DNA of 64,000 bases from Episyrphus balteatus (lineage: Eukaryota; Arthropoda; Insecta; Diptera; Syrphidae), in NCBI RefSeq assembly GCF_945859705.1, contig NC_079134.1, positions 49,530,402 to 49,594,401 on the forward strand. The letters run 5' to 3'. The notes below the pieces were generated by a model. It was not told the DNA's origin. It did not search any database and saw only the letters and a program-made list of their open reading frames with translations. Every line of letters begins with the position of its first letter. Within the stretch, counting starts at the first letter, position 1. This document shows positions 45,690 through 56,596 of the stretch, in pieces. The position numbers were made by a program, and so were the translations under genes.

Positions 45690-47510
45690 CTTTCAAATAA
45701 ATATAATTGTACGCAATTCAAAAATAAGATTTAAACATTCAGAAAAAAGAGGGAGAGCGAAGGAATGAAATATTGTCTTAAAAGGAATGGAATCCTTTCA
45801 AAATAATCCGAAAAACCTATGAAGCAAAATCATTGGTAAAATTGAATCATGTTTATTTTTAATGATTTTACCTTGTTTTTATTTCTGTGTGTATGGACAA
45901 CATTAAATCAAGTAAGTTATCAAATAAATAACATTTGAGGCGCGTGTCTACACTAGTGGATTTACTTTTTCCAAATTATAAATTAAAAAGTTCACTGTGG
46001 TGTATGAGTACTATTTATTTTACTTTCTAAAAAATTAATGAAACTAGATGGCCTTTTTAACCAACTTTTCCCCTGTTTTTTTGGTTTGTAAAGCTTTGGC
46101 AGCTCTGATCCTTCTTTCAGCGAAGTGGGTCTAAACACCTCGTTTTATTTAACTATCAAGATTTTAAATTGTGAGAATATATTTAACATTCAAGTAAAAA
46201 GTTAACTCTAAATTTCGTTGTTATTTTATTCGCTCTTTACGAAAAATCCAACAAATCCACAGAATAAATCCGATAAAGTAATTGATAACTTTCTTCAATC
46301 TATTTCTTAGGTTTGTCGTCGTTATTTGAAACCTGGAATTCCTAGCAACTATCAACCCATTCAAAAAATTGAATTAAAAGTAAAAACAAAACAAAAATAT
46401 CCCAATATCATCAGAACAAATCCATTTCACGTTAACTCTGCTGATGTGCATTCGTTCATGTGCTGGTAATTCGTCAAGAATTTTGATTGCTTTTAGAGAA
46501 CAGAATCACCAAACACCCACTACCACTCTCTGCCTTTTGCAAAAATTGTTAAAATTCCTAGCACGTATCCGGTAATATTGTCCAATTGAAGTATGTATTT
46601 CCATTGCATATATGCGGGCTAGCGTCAACAATGTCACACTGTTACCACGAAATCCAATCGTCCTCATAGCTCACACACACACAAACATGACTAACCTACA
46701 CAATGTAGAAAATAGGAGACTCTATACGTCCCCTTTCTGATTTCAGAGATCCTATAGTTTCATTCAATTGAATTTTGGATGATGCAATGTTACACATATA
46801 ATTTTCGAAACAATCTTCCTTCGAAATTCCGACCATCAATTTCTAATTTTTTCTGATTGCAGTATTTTCCAAAATTTTGGGTTCGATTTGGTAAATTGTT
46901 TGTTCAGTTCGTCTTCAACTCATATTGTTGTGACGTGCTTCTTGCTTCTATGCATTCTGATTCTCTGCTGACGGATCTTGGAGTAATTGTGCAAAATTAA
47001 GTTTCCACCGAAGCGTAACGATTCGTCAATCTCGATTATTTACTTTTGGGGATTATATTTTTTTTTTATAGACAAGTAACCACCGGGAAGGTGTGTGGAT
47101 TGAACGTGGCTGGAATAAAAAAAATTATGATTTTGAATAAAAGGACTTTTATTTAAAAAAAAATTAAACGTTAACAACGCAATGGGAAAGGTTCATTGTT
47201 GCTACGTGATTTGTATTATTTGCATTTCGTAATTGGAATGAAGTGTAGGTTGAGCGAATGAAATCAAAGATTTTTGAAGTTATACCCCATACCCCATCTT
47301 TGGAAATGGTTGTGAGTTTCAAGACACTAGACTTTTGGCTCTTCATAGAAAGGAAACACTAACAATATTAAGATATACATTTTTAAACAGCCAAAAATTT
47401 TTTCCTATATTTTTTTAGGCCCCACTTTTTTGACTAGATCTGAGCCTTCTAATCTTTTTACGTTACTAAAAAAAATTGACGAGTCTGTTTATTGTTCTGG
47501 TATTTCGAAA
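45690..47510. other. Unassigned DNA
   Basis: A hairpin of GGTAAAATTGAATCAT against ATGATTTTACC lies near 45835-45872. Bases 46440-47060 are less AT-rich and may be single-copy. No gene is recognised. Confidence 0.35.
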
Positions 47511-47569
47511 TTTTAAGATCTTCATGTGGGACATCTTCATTTTATAAAGACTTAAATACTTTGAGCTTC

Positions 47570-48345
47570 ATATGACATTTTCATGAAACTTGGCAAAAAG
47601 TTTGCTTTTGCGATAAGAACCAAGGGTCAAAAGAGTTTATAAAAAAATTGGGTGGAAGGGTGTTTTTTCGCGGAAAAAAAGGTAAAAAATATGGTGAAAA
47701 TATTGTTTGTGGAATATGACACATATTTTTAAGTTATTTTTGATGCTGAATCTAATAACATAAGAATAAATACGATTGCTCTAAGAGAAGTTAGTGTTGA
47801 TTAAAAACAAGGGTGCTTGTTTTTTAACTCCAACCAACAGGTTAAATAAAACCGAAACCCATGTGGAAAGCATGATGCAAATACATCAATGAAATTCTGG
47901 ATGAAGATTTAAGATAAAATATAAAAATATTTTTGGTGAAAGGGTGTTTTTTTTGAGGTGTTTTGAGGAAATAAGGAAAATCGCCATAAGTCCGATAAAA
48001 TCAATGGCATAAGGGTACGCTTACGAAATTTATTAAAACTGTTGTCTTTCCCATGGGAATTACGTATAAAATAAGTCTATAAAGGGTGTTTTTTTTTGGT
48101 GTAGAGAATTTGTGGGTTTATTGGAAAAATTAAGTAATAATACGGAAATTCAGCAATTATATTACTTTTGAGATTGGAAACAAGAATCTCAAGAGTCTAT
48201 AAGAATATAATGGTATTTTTTTGAGTGAAACAAAATTGATGGGTTATCCCTTTTGATATTTGGTAAAAACGTTGCATTTGGAATAGAAACCAAGAATAAA
48301 AAGTTTTCATAAAAATAAATTTGGGTGAAAGGGTGTTTTTTTCGA
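47570..48345 (+). repeat. Dispersed repeat with recurrent AAGGGTGTTTTTT motif
   Basis: GAAAGGGTGTTTTTTT or close variants appear at about 47657, 47939, 48080 and 48326, with AAACCAAGAATC-type sequence in between, so the block is itself an old tandem. Bases 47575-47960 match 53780-54215 in inverted orientation (CATGAAACTTGG, GATGCTGAATCTAAT, AACAAGGGTGCTTG). Confidence 0.75.
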
Positions 48346-49250
48346 AGATTTAGTAAAATTTGTAATTGGTCCCAAAAACCCAATGATTCGCGTAAAACGC
48401 CTATGAACTTAAATGTAAACGATCAGTTTTTCATCGAAACAAAAATAAAATGAATCATTGGCTTTTTGGGACATGTCTCATCGGACATGTCACATGGGAC
48501 ATCTCTCTTTAAATATCTAGCCACCACTTCCACTTAGTTTGGCCTATTTCGTGTGGTGTGTGGACCATTACTTTTGGGACGCCCTACATGCGAAAATCCA
48601 ACATTTTCTATATTTAAAATTTAATAAATACTTTTGCAGATGTCGGATTGATAAAGACTGTATTTATTGCAGCTCAATGTCTGTTCGTCAAGTTTTATAC
48701 ATTTTGTATCTGTTAAGTTTTCTGTTTTTTGTTTAAAAAAATAAGCGAAATTTTGTTGGAAATGGTTGCATTGAAATAGAAATATTTCGAGATGTACGCA
48801 ATGCATTATGCAGATATAAGTCTTAAATGAATTCTGATAATATTGTTGAATGAATATAAATATGAAATTACCAAAATTTTGTCGAAAAATTAGAAAAAAA
48901 AATTAAAAACTTTACACGTTTTATTTTAAAAAATCAAAAAAAAATCAATATGGCTGCCTTCAAACGCTTATAACATAAGAACGTCGCAGATAATGTTAAT
49001 GGTTATGGTCTTAAAATATAGATAAAAATATACAAATGATTTTTGGTTTTTTGAATCCATCATGGATGTAATGGCCATACCACCACGGAGTTTAAAAAAA
49101 AAACAAGAGCGAGGCACATTTTTGACAGATAACTGCCAAAGTGTATGTACAGTGGTGCCAAATATTTGGACGGATTTCAAATACCTGATGTCGTTTTTTT
49201 GTACAAAATATATATAGATACCTAAACAAAAACAAAACACACCTAATGTA
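48346..49250. repeat. Repeat-like DNA, partly shared with 15747-16020
   Basis: Bases 48470-48508 repeat GGGACATGTC / GGACATGTCACATGGGACAT. Bases 48750-49055 match 15747-16020: ATATTTCGAGAT, TTGTCGAAAAATT, TCAATATGGCTGCCTT. Neither stretch codes for a recognisable protein. Confidence 0.6.
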
Positions 49251-50350
49251 AAGCCTGAACTACATCAAAACACAAAGTCAAAAAAGTACAAAAAAGTAAA
49301 AAAGCTCAAAATATAAAAATCACATGTATATTTACCTGACATCTATTGGAAAAAAAATAACTAAAAAAGCTCTTTTGTTTTTGAAGTTTTAAATTTCAAA
49401 TAAAATTTTTTTTTTAAAGTAAACAAGGGAAGTTCGACCTGGATGAAGTTCGACTTTGAGGGAATCGACTACCTATGTATAATTGAAAAAAAAACTACAC
49501 CCATTAAAATGGTGAGGGAACCAAAAATGAAATGCTTTTTTTTTTAATATAGAATTTATTTAAAATTATTTGACATTGTATACAAATGTTCATATTTCAA
49601 AATGCACCAATCCCAATTTTGCAGGCGTTGACAGCTTTTGAAAATGCGACGAAAACTATCCTAACAAACACTGAGTCATTTGTTGCAAAATGTTGCAAGT
49701 CTGAAGTATTTTCGCTTTTTATCCCAGAGCGGCGGATTTCTCTTTGAATGATGGTTATCAGAAACTCATCCTCAGCTTCTGCAAAATAGATTTTTTTTTA
49801 CGTGAAGAATTAAAAAAAAAACTTCAATTTAACAGACCATTCGATTCCAAAATCCAAGTCTTTTATGATCCATTCTTTAAACGCACAGAAGCAACAAAAT
49901 AAATGAGTTTCTTCAATTTAAATTGAACCATTACAAAATCTTTGAATGTCCCATAATGTATTTAGGTATACAAATATTCTAAAACATTTAATAATGTTAT
50001 TTCTTGCTTACGGCATTGTTTTCCAGACGTTTTTATAAATTTAGCTGATAATTTTTTGATATTATTTTGAAATGACATTTATTTGTCAAAAGAGCTTTTC
50101 TTCGCAAAATGACAGGAACTATGTGATCGCAGAGCTACCTTACGGAAAGGATATACAAAATTGTTTGAGTGTATTTGTTTTTGAAACTTTGTGAAAATTG
50201 AAAGCTTGGTCTTGTTCAAGCTTTTTGAATCGAATACTTTTTTAAAATGAAAGGGAGATATACAAACAAGCTACTAGGGGGAAGAAGAAAAAACATCTTG
50301 TTTACTTTTTTGTACTTTTTTGACTTTGTGTTTTGATGTAGTTCAGGCTT
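49251..50350. mobile_element. 1100-bp element with perfect 50-bp inverted ends
   Basis: Bases 49251-49300 and 50301-50350 are exact reverse complements over 50 positions, starting AAGCCTGAACTACATCAAAA. The 1 kb between holds no reading frame of note. No target duplication is clear (GTA to the left, AAG to the right). Its right end lies 153 bp upstream of the ATP synthase d-like start codon. Confidence 0.82.
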
Positions 50351-50503
50351 AAGGTTATCATGAAGAAAAGTATACATAGTTATATTTTACTTTACAATAT
50401 TTTTCATTATCAAGCAATCTCCTTAAAGATTTGACTTGTAATTTATTTATAATTATATTTTGAAATAATTTTTTCATTTCAACATTTATTTTGATATTTT
50501 AAA

Positions 50504-51157
50504 ATGGTTTCAAAAATGCCACCAAAAAATGTGGCCTTACTTATGGAATTGAGAAAACGCTGCCCAAGAAATCAAATCCATCATTTAGAAAACTTGTTTG
50601 CGAAACGACAACACTACAAAGAGTTTGTTTCTTTCGAAATGTTTCAACTCAAAGAGATAAGTCATATTTTATATCTTCAGGAATCTAAGAACCTTAAAAA
50701 AGAGTCTTCCAATAATTGACTGGGATTACTATAAGCGTAACGTCCGATCTGAATCTTTGGCTGTGGTAGAAGAATTGGAAAAGAAATATACGAGTTTTTC
50801 TGTACCCTATCCAACGGACATTTATACCAAACAATTTGAGCAGCTCAAAGAAGATGTTAAGGTTACTATTTTATTGATTTTTTGTGGAGGAATTTTAAAT
50901 CCAAAATCTTCTTTACAAAGGTTCAAATTGCTGAATTTAAAGAAAAATCCAATGAGCGTATTGCAGCTTACGAAAAGGAAATGCAAAGAATACGATCGTT
51001 GGTACCTTTTGATCAAATGACTTGGGAAGATTATTGCGATATGTATCCGGAAGAGGCACCAGATTTTATAAATCGACCAACTTTTTGGCCTCACAATCCA
51101 GAAGAACAAATTCAACAAGTAGAAAGTCAAGAACAGAGCACGAATAAAACAAAATAA
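50504..51157 (+). CDS. ATPsynD: ATP synthase subunit d-like protein (three exons, 178 aa)
   Basis: Subunit d belongs to the peripheral stalk of mitochondrial F1Fo ATP synthase, which holds the catalytic head still while the rotor turns. Exons are 50504-50622, 50681-50861 and 50921-51157, with introns of 58 bp (GTTTGT…CTTCAG) and 59 bp (GTTACT…TACAAAG). Spliced, they give 178 codons, the same length as I recall for Drosophila subunit d. Spacing also agrees: NQ at residues 23-24, IDW about 30 residues later, a YP.D segment, then PFDQMTWEDYCDMYPEE and PTFWPHNPEEQ near the C-terminus. Without splicing the gene would look frameshifted. Divergence in the first 60 residues is high, so it may be a second, perhaps testis-biased paralog (as knon is in Drosophila) and not the housekeeping gene. 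AATAAA lies 11 bp after the stop. Confidence 0.85.
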
Positions 51158-51167
51158 AAGAGAAGTC

Positions 51168-51193
51168 AATAAAACTAAAATGTGGTGAATAAA
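51168..51193 (+). terminator. Polyadenylation signals of the ATP synthase d-like gene
   Basis: AATAAA occurs at 51168-51173 and again at 51188-51193, 11 and 31 bp after the stop codon. Confidence 0.65.
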
Positions 51194-51538
51194 CTATTCC
51201 TTTTTTTTGCATTCGTTTGTCCAGCTCGAGTTCTTCATGCATTCTCAAAATCATCATTTGTCCACCACCCTCTGTTTAGGAAATATCATTTTTTTTTCTA
51301 AAAACCCCAAAAATTTATTTTTTTTTTCAAAAATTCAAACGGCAATCGTTTGTCTACCTCGGGAAGATTCCAAATAAAAGTTACGCATACACCACAGTGT
51401 ACTCGCATGTACTGAAAATTTCAAAGTCCCCAAACAGTTTTTTTATTCAAAATTATGTTGTTTGGCCACCCTACCATATTATCATTTGGGCGTGCCATAG
51501 TAGTTCACATAGTCGTGTTGGTAGGTGTGTATTTTTAA
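51194..51538. other. Unassigned AT-rich DNA
   Basis: No gene is seen. Long T and A runs occur at 51290-51330. Confidence 0.35.
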
Positions 51539-52489
51539 GAGCCCCCGCACAGACTTGGGCTCCTAGTGTGCGCACAGGCAGCCGACTACAGAGGCGGCGG
51601 AAGGGGTGTGCGGAGTGTGCCCCCGCACACGGCCCCGCGCTTAGAGGGGCCCCGCGGGGGCTTAAAATTGGCTTGTTTCCACTCGATTTCCATGATTGCA
51701 TTGAGATGAGTCGAAGCATACATTGGCCACTTTTTGCAAAAGTAGGAAAGAAAAAATAAATTAGACAATTTAAGATTATTGTTTGTTTTTTTTTTTTCTC
51801 AAGTGAAGCAGATATTTAGTTTGCCAAGCAACTTGGATTATCTAAAATTTTGCTTTAAAATTCTCAATTAAATTTAAAACTCAATGAAATTAATACATTT
51901 TTTGTTACAAAATCTCAGTGATAAAAACAGTTTTTTTTTTTCATTTTTCTATTTTTCAATTTTGTATAGGTATTTAAAATTGTATGAAATAATTTTTTGT
52001 AAAGGTTAAGAATGGGTAAACTTTATTTCCCTTAAAAAAATTCTTTGCTCGTTTACGCTCGCAATTTATATAAACTGATTTTTCACACTTTCTACCAATT
52101 TAAACACTTTGTTACTTAGGACTTAAGAACATTTCTGTTTTCCGCCGCCAATTTAATGATTAAAAAGGACCATTTTATTCAGTGGAATTTTCGAATTTTC
52201 GCTGTTCCGTATTCGAACAAATTTTGCGGATTCATTGATGTTTCAAAATACGGACGGATTTACAATCCACCAAACTTTAAAAACCCGTTTTAAGTCAAAA
52301 ATTTTGCTCAAACAAACATGCGAATAATTTATGTATTTATCAGTTATTTCGTAAAAAAAAATTAGATTTTAGATTTTAAACTATTATATTCGCGATTACA
52401 CATATTTATTTTATTAGCTTAACGGACTTACCGCGATTTTTTCTAATTCAATAATTAATTGAATATTTATTCCCGACCTTCCGACAAGA

Positions 52490-52540
52490 TTCCACTTGTC
52501 GTGGTCACGGGTAGACTACCCGTGACCACGACAAGTGGAA
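52490..52540. repeat. 51-bp palindrome with 1-base loop
   Basis: Bases 52490-52514 and 52516-52540 are exact reverse complements over 25 positions around a single A. The arm contains CCACTTGTCGTGGTCACGGG. It lies inside the 3.9 kb hAT element. Confidence 0.93.
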
Positions 52541-53236
52541 GATTCTTCCTGTATTTAGCAGGGAGAGCCCCTTGGTTTTTTCCCGTCTCTTCTTCTTCAA
52601 CTCAAAAGCAAAAATGAATCACCAATTAAAAGTGTCATGTCATGTCATATGTCATGTCGTGTATAAACATAATGTAAACTTACAATCGAACAAAAGATCT
52701 CATGTAAAACCTCGAATCAAAACTGACATTCATTCTGACTACACGTGTTAAACTAACAAGAACTAAGAGCTTAAACTTTCAATGTTATAATATTCGTATT
52801 ATTTTATATTTCAATAAATGTTAACTTAAATAAGTATTTAAGAGTTTTTAATTTATGTACTCAAGTACATAACAAAAAGAAGCAATAATTCCTCAATATT
52901 CCTAAAATCACATTTTGATGTAAATCTTGTCTCTATAAAAAAGAAAGAAAAAAACGATTTTCTAATAGAAATCATATACGAGTATACATATACAAGTGAT
53001 TTTAAACAACTGATAAATTTTAATTTTTTATTTTAATATAGCAATGGCACCATTGAATAATTACAAATAGAAGTGGACACCCAGGGAAACTTCCGCTGTA
53101 AAATTATAGGCGCTAGTATCGTGCGTTGAATTAAAAAAGCAAATCCAACAATCCAAAAGCAAATCCAGCAATCCAAAAGCAAATCCAAATCCTAAACCGC
53201 TTATACATGTAGATAAAAGTTTACTTATTTCAAAAA

Positions 53237-53302
53237 GTGGAGATAGCCTAGAGGATTAGGTGAATGTCTGGCAAGTTGACCTGCCCAGGTTCGAAACTGA
53301 CG
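53237..53302 (+). repeat. tRNA-like module, left
   Basis: TAGCCTAGAGGATTAGG (box A position) and CCCAGGTTCGAAACTG (box B and T arm) are spaced like a tRNA gene. A T run follows from 53317. The acceptor stem does not close well. Confidence 0.5.
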
Positions 53303-53779
53303 GAAAATTGAGATTGTTTTTTTTTTATTTTTTTTTTACATTACTAGAATAAAAATTAATTAAATTTGTCAAAAAAATCTTAGCACTGTGGATTGCTTAC
53401 CGATTTTAAAATATTTTTTTTTAATTCAAAATCGTTGAGAAAAACGTATTGTTTTTTTTTATTGATTGATAATAAGAATTTTTAAAATTAGACGGATGTC
53501 TGTAAAACAAGAAGCTCAGCTTAAAAATAAAAATAATTTTCATGATTTTTTTCATTTGTTTATGTAGTAATGGTACGTTAGTCTTATTGTAAAATTTATC
53601 TAATATTTTAAAAAAGAATTCCAAATAAAATATTAAGAGGGGTTTGTATGTGGGAGTATAAGAAAAAATATATAACATTAAAGGTAGTTTCCTTTAACTA
53701 AGGCAATAAAAACAGTGTGTTATCAAATACAACAACAATTATTTATTATGTTACCTTCCTGACACACAACTTAACCCAT

Positions 53780-54215
53780 CAAAAAAACACCCTTTCACCA
53801 AAAATAATTTTAAGAACTTTATGAATCCTCTGTCCCTACTTTACCTTAAATCTTCATCCCGAATTTCATCAGTGTAGCATGTTTTTTACATGGATTTTGG
53901 TTATATTTTACCTGTTAAAGTCAAAAAACAAGCACCCTTGTTTTTAATCGGCGATATTTTTTCTTAAAGCAATCGTATTGACTTTATTTTTTTGTCATTA
54001 GATTCAGCATCAAAAAATACCTTGAATACATGTGTCATATGATGATATTCTACTAACAATTTTGTTCAGTGTATTTTTGACCTTCACCCCCTCCCTCTTG
54101 TCCGCGAAAAAACACCCTTCTACCTAACTTTTTTGTATAGACTTTTTTTGTACTTAGTTCTTATCCCAAAAGCAAACTTTTTTCCAAGTTTCATGAGCGT
54201 AACAATTTTTTTTTT
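53780..54215 (-). repeat. Inverted copy of the 47570-47960 repeat
   Basis: Read on the minus strand it follows the same order: CATGAAACTTGG, AAGGGTGTTTTTTCGCGG, GATGCTGAATCTAATG, AACAAGGGTGCTTG, GGTGAAAGGGTGTTTTTTT. Confidence 0.75.
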
Positions 54216-54317
54216 ATATCTTGATTTAATGTACCTACTATTTTATCTGTACTATAAGACAATTTAAATTTATTTTTTATAAAAAAAAAATGTAAAAAAA
54301 AGAACAATTTCATTTCA

Positions 54318-54390
54318 TACCGGTATTCGAACTCAGGTCGGTAGGAGCAAAAGGCATCTCCTTTCTCCTCTAGACTAATATGACTTTTCA
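54318..54390 (-). repeat. tRNA-like module, right
   Basis: On the minus strand ATTAGTCTAGAGGAGAAAGG and CTGAGTTCGAATACCGG give box A and box B positions. The box A region resembles the left module (TCTAGAGGA). Confidence 0.5.
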
Positions 54391-55716
54391 ATAAACGAAA
54401 ACTTATATCAACATAAGCTCTTTGAAATGTATAATAATAATAATTATTAATTTTTTTATGAACGAATGATAGTTGAGGCGCAAACCTGTAGTTCATCTAT
54501 CTTCCGGTACGTTATAGTCGCATGAGTAATCTGCGGTGTCACTTCTATTTGTAATTATTCAATGATGGCACTCAGCTATATTACAGGTTGTTTGAAATTT
54601 TCAAATTTTAAGACTAACGTGAGACTAGCCTAGAAGTTGTGCAGTTATTTGCGTTTTGCCAACAATAAGATGAGATGGATTTATTCCCTTTTTCCAATTG
54701 GTAATTCAATTGATATTTTTTAGAAAAGTACAATTTACTCAAAAATGACTTTAACAATTTTATGAAAAAAAGCAATCCAGTGTTAGTTTTTATTAGTTTC
54801 TATATTTTGATGTAGAAAGTTTGATTTTTATTTTTTATTTGAATAGTCAAATTTTAGAAAATTTTGCATTTAACTTTTCTGAAATTTGGCATGTAGATAA
54901 AAAATTTTTGCAAAATTTCATATCAATTTTACTTAAAATAATTTTTTTCCGAAACATGTTTATAGCGATTTCTAACAATTTTAATTTTTTCTAAAAACGC
55001 GCCCTAATAAAAGAAATCAAATTGCTGAAATTCATTCTAGATGATGTTATTTTGTTTGATTTGAAGAACGAATTAATGTTTTTTTTATATGTACAATTTA
55101 GAACATTTAACAAAAAATCTTATTTATAGGTATAAAAAGCTTTTAAAATTAAAGCAATCTGAAACTTAAGAAAAAGTTCGTGAGATCGAGTCGTGCATTT
55201 TGTTTCTCATCTACAGCCCTGTTCCATTGGAAGTGGTAGTCTTCTAATAGTAGATGTTTTGGTTAATTTAGTACTATCATCTACTGTCTTGGAAATCGCT
55301 AGTAAACTACTAGTAGTACTTTGCCACCTCCCAAAGGAACAAGGCTTACATTGAAATGAAACGTTTTGTCTTAAGTTTGTTATTAGAATTTTGAACTTGA
55401 ACTTGGACGGAAGATTTGATACTTTTTTCAAAATGATAGTCCAAATTCATTTTCTCAGGGGCCCCGAACAATTACTCTAGCACACGCCTCATTTTGATCT
55501 AGCGCCGCCTCTGGCCGACTAAATAGTCGGTTGGGTAGGAAATATTTAAGTTTTAAGGCATTTGTGTAGCAAAACAAAATTTTTTTTCGATCAAACAAAC
55601 TTTTTGATCGGCCGATACTCAATCGTTGTAGTGTGCGTGCTTTCATACATTTTCTCACTGATTAAGAGACCGACAAAACTGTTGGCCGATAGAAAGTTTC
55701 TGGTGTGCGGGGGCTC

Positions 55717-56291
55717 CAAATAATTCTTAGATATGGTTTATGAGAAATCACTTTCGGAGGGTGGGCATAGGTATGTGAGGACATTATATCAACTATTATA
55801 GAATATTTTCCTCACCTCAGATACAAATCGTAAATATTGTTTCTGAAAAATCAGGGTTTTAATAAAAAAGGCGTGGTGTCGATAGACTGACTATGTTTTT
55901 TTTGTGTAAGAATAAAACCTGAAATTTTCATCTAAATTGAAAAATCGGCATTATTAGAAAAAAATGGAAGTGTTTTTTTTTTTGAAAATTTAACTTAAAA
56001 AAATTTTTTTTTGAAAATCGTTAGATTCGTTTAAAAAAAATAGTAAAAAAAATTACCAAAGGAAATTTCAATCGACGACGGACGTGACGTATGAAAACAA
56101 AGTATAAACAAAACATCTGTTTTCAAAAACTTGATTTTTGAAAAAAAAAATTGTACTTTTTTTAAAAACCCAATGGCGTTGATGGCGTTCTCGGGTAAAT
56201 TGATTTTGGTTGAAAAATTGGAACTAATGTGTGTAGAGACTTGTTGATATCTAGGCAGTCGGATATAATTTTGCCTCCGACACTAATAGTT
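55717..56291. other. Unassigned AT-rich DNA
   Basis: No gene is seen. Long A and T runs occur between 55960 and 56170. Confidence 0.35.
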
Positions 56292-56299
56292 GTATCCAT

Positions 56300-56588
56300 C
56301 AGAGATACCCAAAGGAGATGAGAAACTTCTGACGCCATACGGGTTTACCTACAAGCTCCGTCGGACATTTTTGGCTAAGTATGTGTGAAAAATCGGACGC
56401 TTTTGGCTAAGTATGCGTGAAAAAACGGACGCTTTTGGCTAAGTATGCGACAAAACACTGTGGTTACACTATGTGTGTTTTTCACATTTATTCACGAATA
56501 CAAAAGAAATTACAACAACACGAAATAAACAAATGGGTTCAGGGGGGTAAAACGTACGAAAGTTTCCCATCTCCTTTGTGTATCTCTG
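56300..56588. mobile_element. hAT MITE (289 bp) with three 32-bp units
   Basis: The end CAGAGATACCCAAAGGAGAT is mirrored by ATCTCCTTTGTGTATCTCTG. GTATCCAT lies directly outside both (56292-56299 and 56589-56596), a perfect 8-bp duplication. Inside, a 32-bp unit with CGGAC..TTTTGGCTAAGTATG starts at 56361, 56393 and 56425. Confidence 0.9.
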
Positions 56589-56596
56589 GTATCCAT

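Larger units (their letters stand above)
53034..54583. mobile_element. 1.55-kb element with tRNA-like modules near both ends
   Basis: TAATATAGC…CATTGAATAATTACAAATAG at the left end is mirrored by CTATTTGTAATTATTCAATG…GCTATATTA at the right end (about 48 bp with small differences). A tRNA-like box A/box B module lies about 200 bp inside each end, pointing inward. The inverted copy of the 47570-47960 repeat sits at 53780-54215. The target duplication is not clear. It interrupts the 3.9 kb hAT element. Confidence 0.7.
51589..55513. mobile_element. hAT element (3.9 kb) with perfect 8-bp duplication
   Basis: CAGAGGCGGCG at the left end is mirrored by CGCCGCCTCTG at the right end. GCCGACTA lies directly outside both (51581-51588 and 55514-55521). 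GC-rich blocks (GCGGGGGC, GGGGCCCCG) sit just inside the ends. Bases 51800-52110 resemble 1740-2080 of the hAT at 52-2134. No transposase frame was found. A second element at 53034-54583 is nested inside. Confidence 0.88.
51539..55716. mobile_element. Outer element of a nest, ends GAGCCCCCGCACA
   Basis: GAGCCCCCGCAC at 51539-51550 is mirrored by GTGCGGGGGCTC near 55704-55715. If the inner hAT (51589-55513) and one copy of its duplication are removed, AGCCGACTA joins AATAGTCGG. That leaves an outer element of about 245 bp. A target duplication for the outer element was not found. Confidence 0.55.

Noticed and set aside
50504..50719. Frameshifted pseudogene reading of the ATP synthase d gene
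   Set aside because: A 58-bp intron with GT and AG ends restores the frame and the exact family spacing, so a frameshift is not needed.
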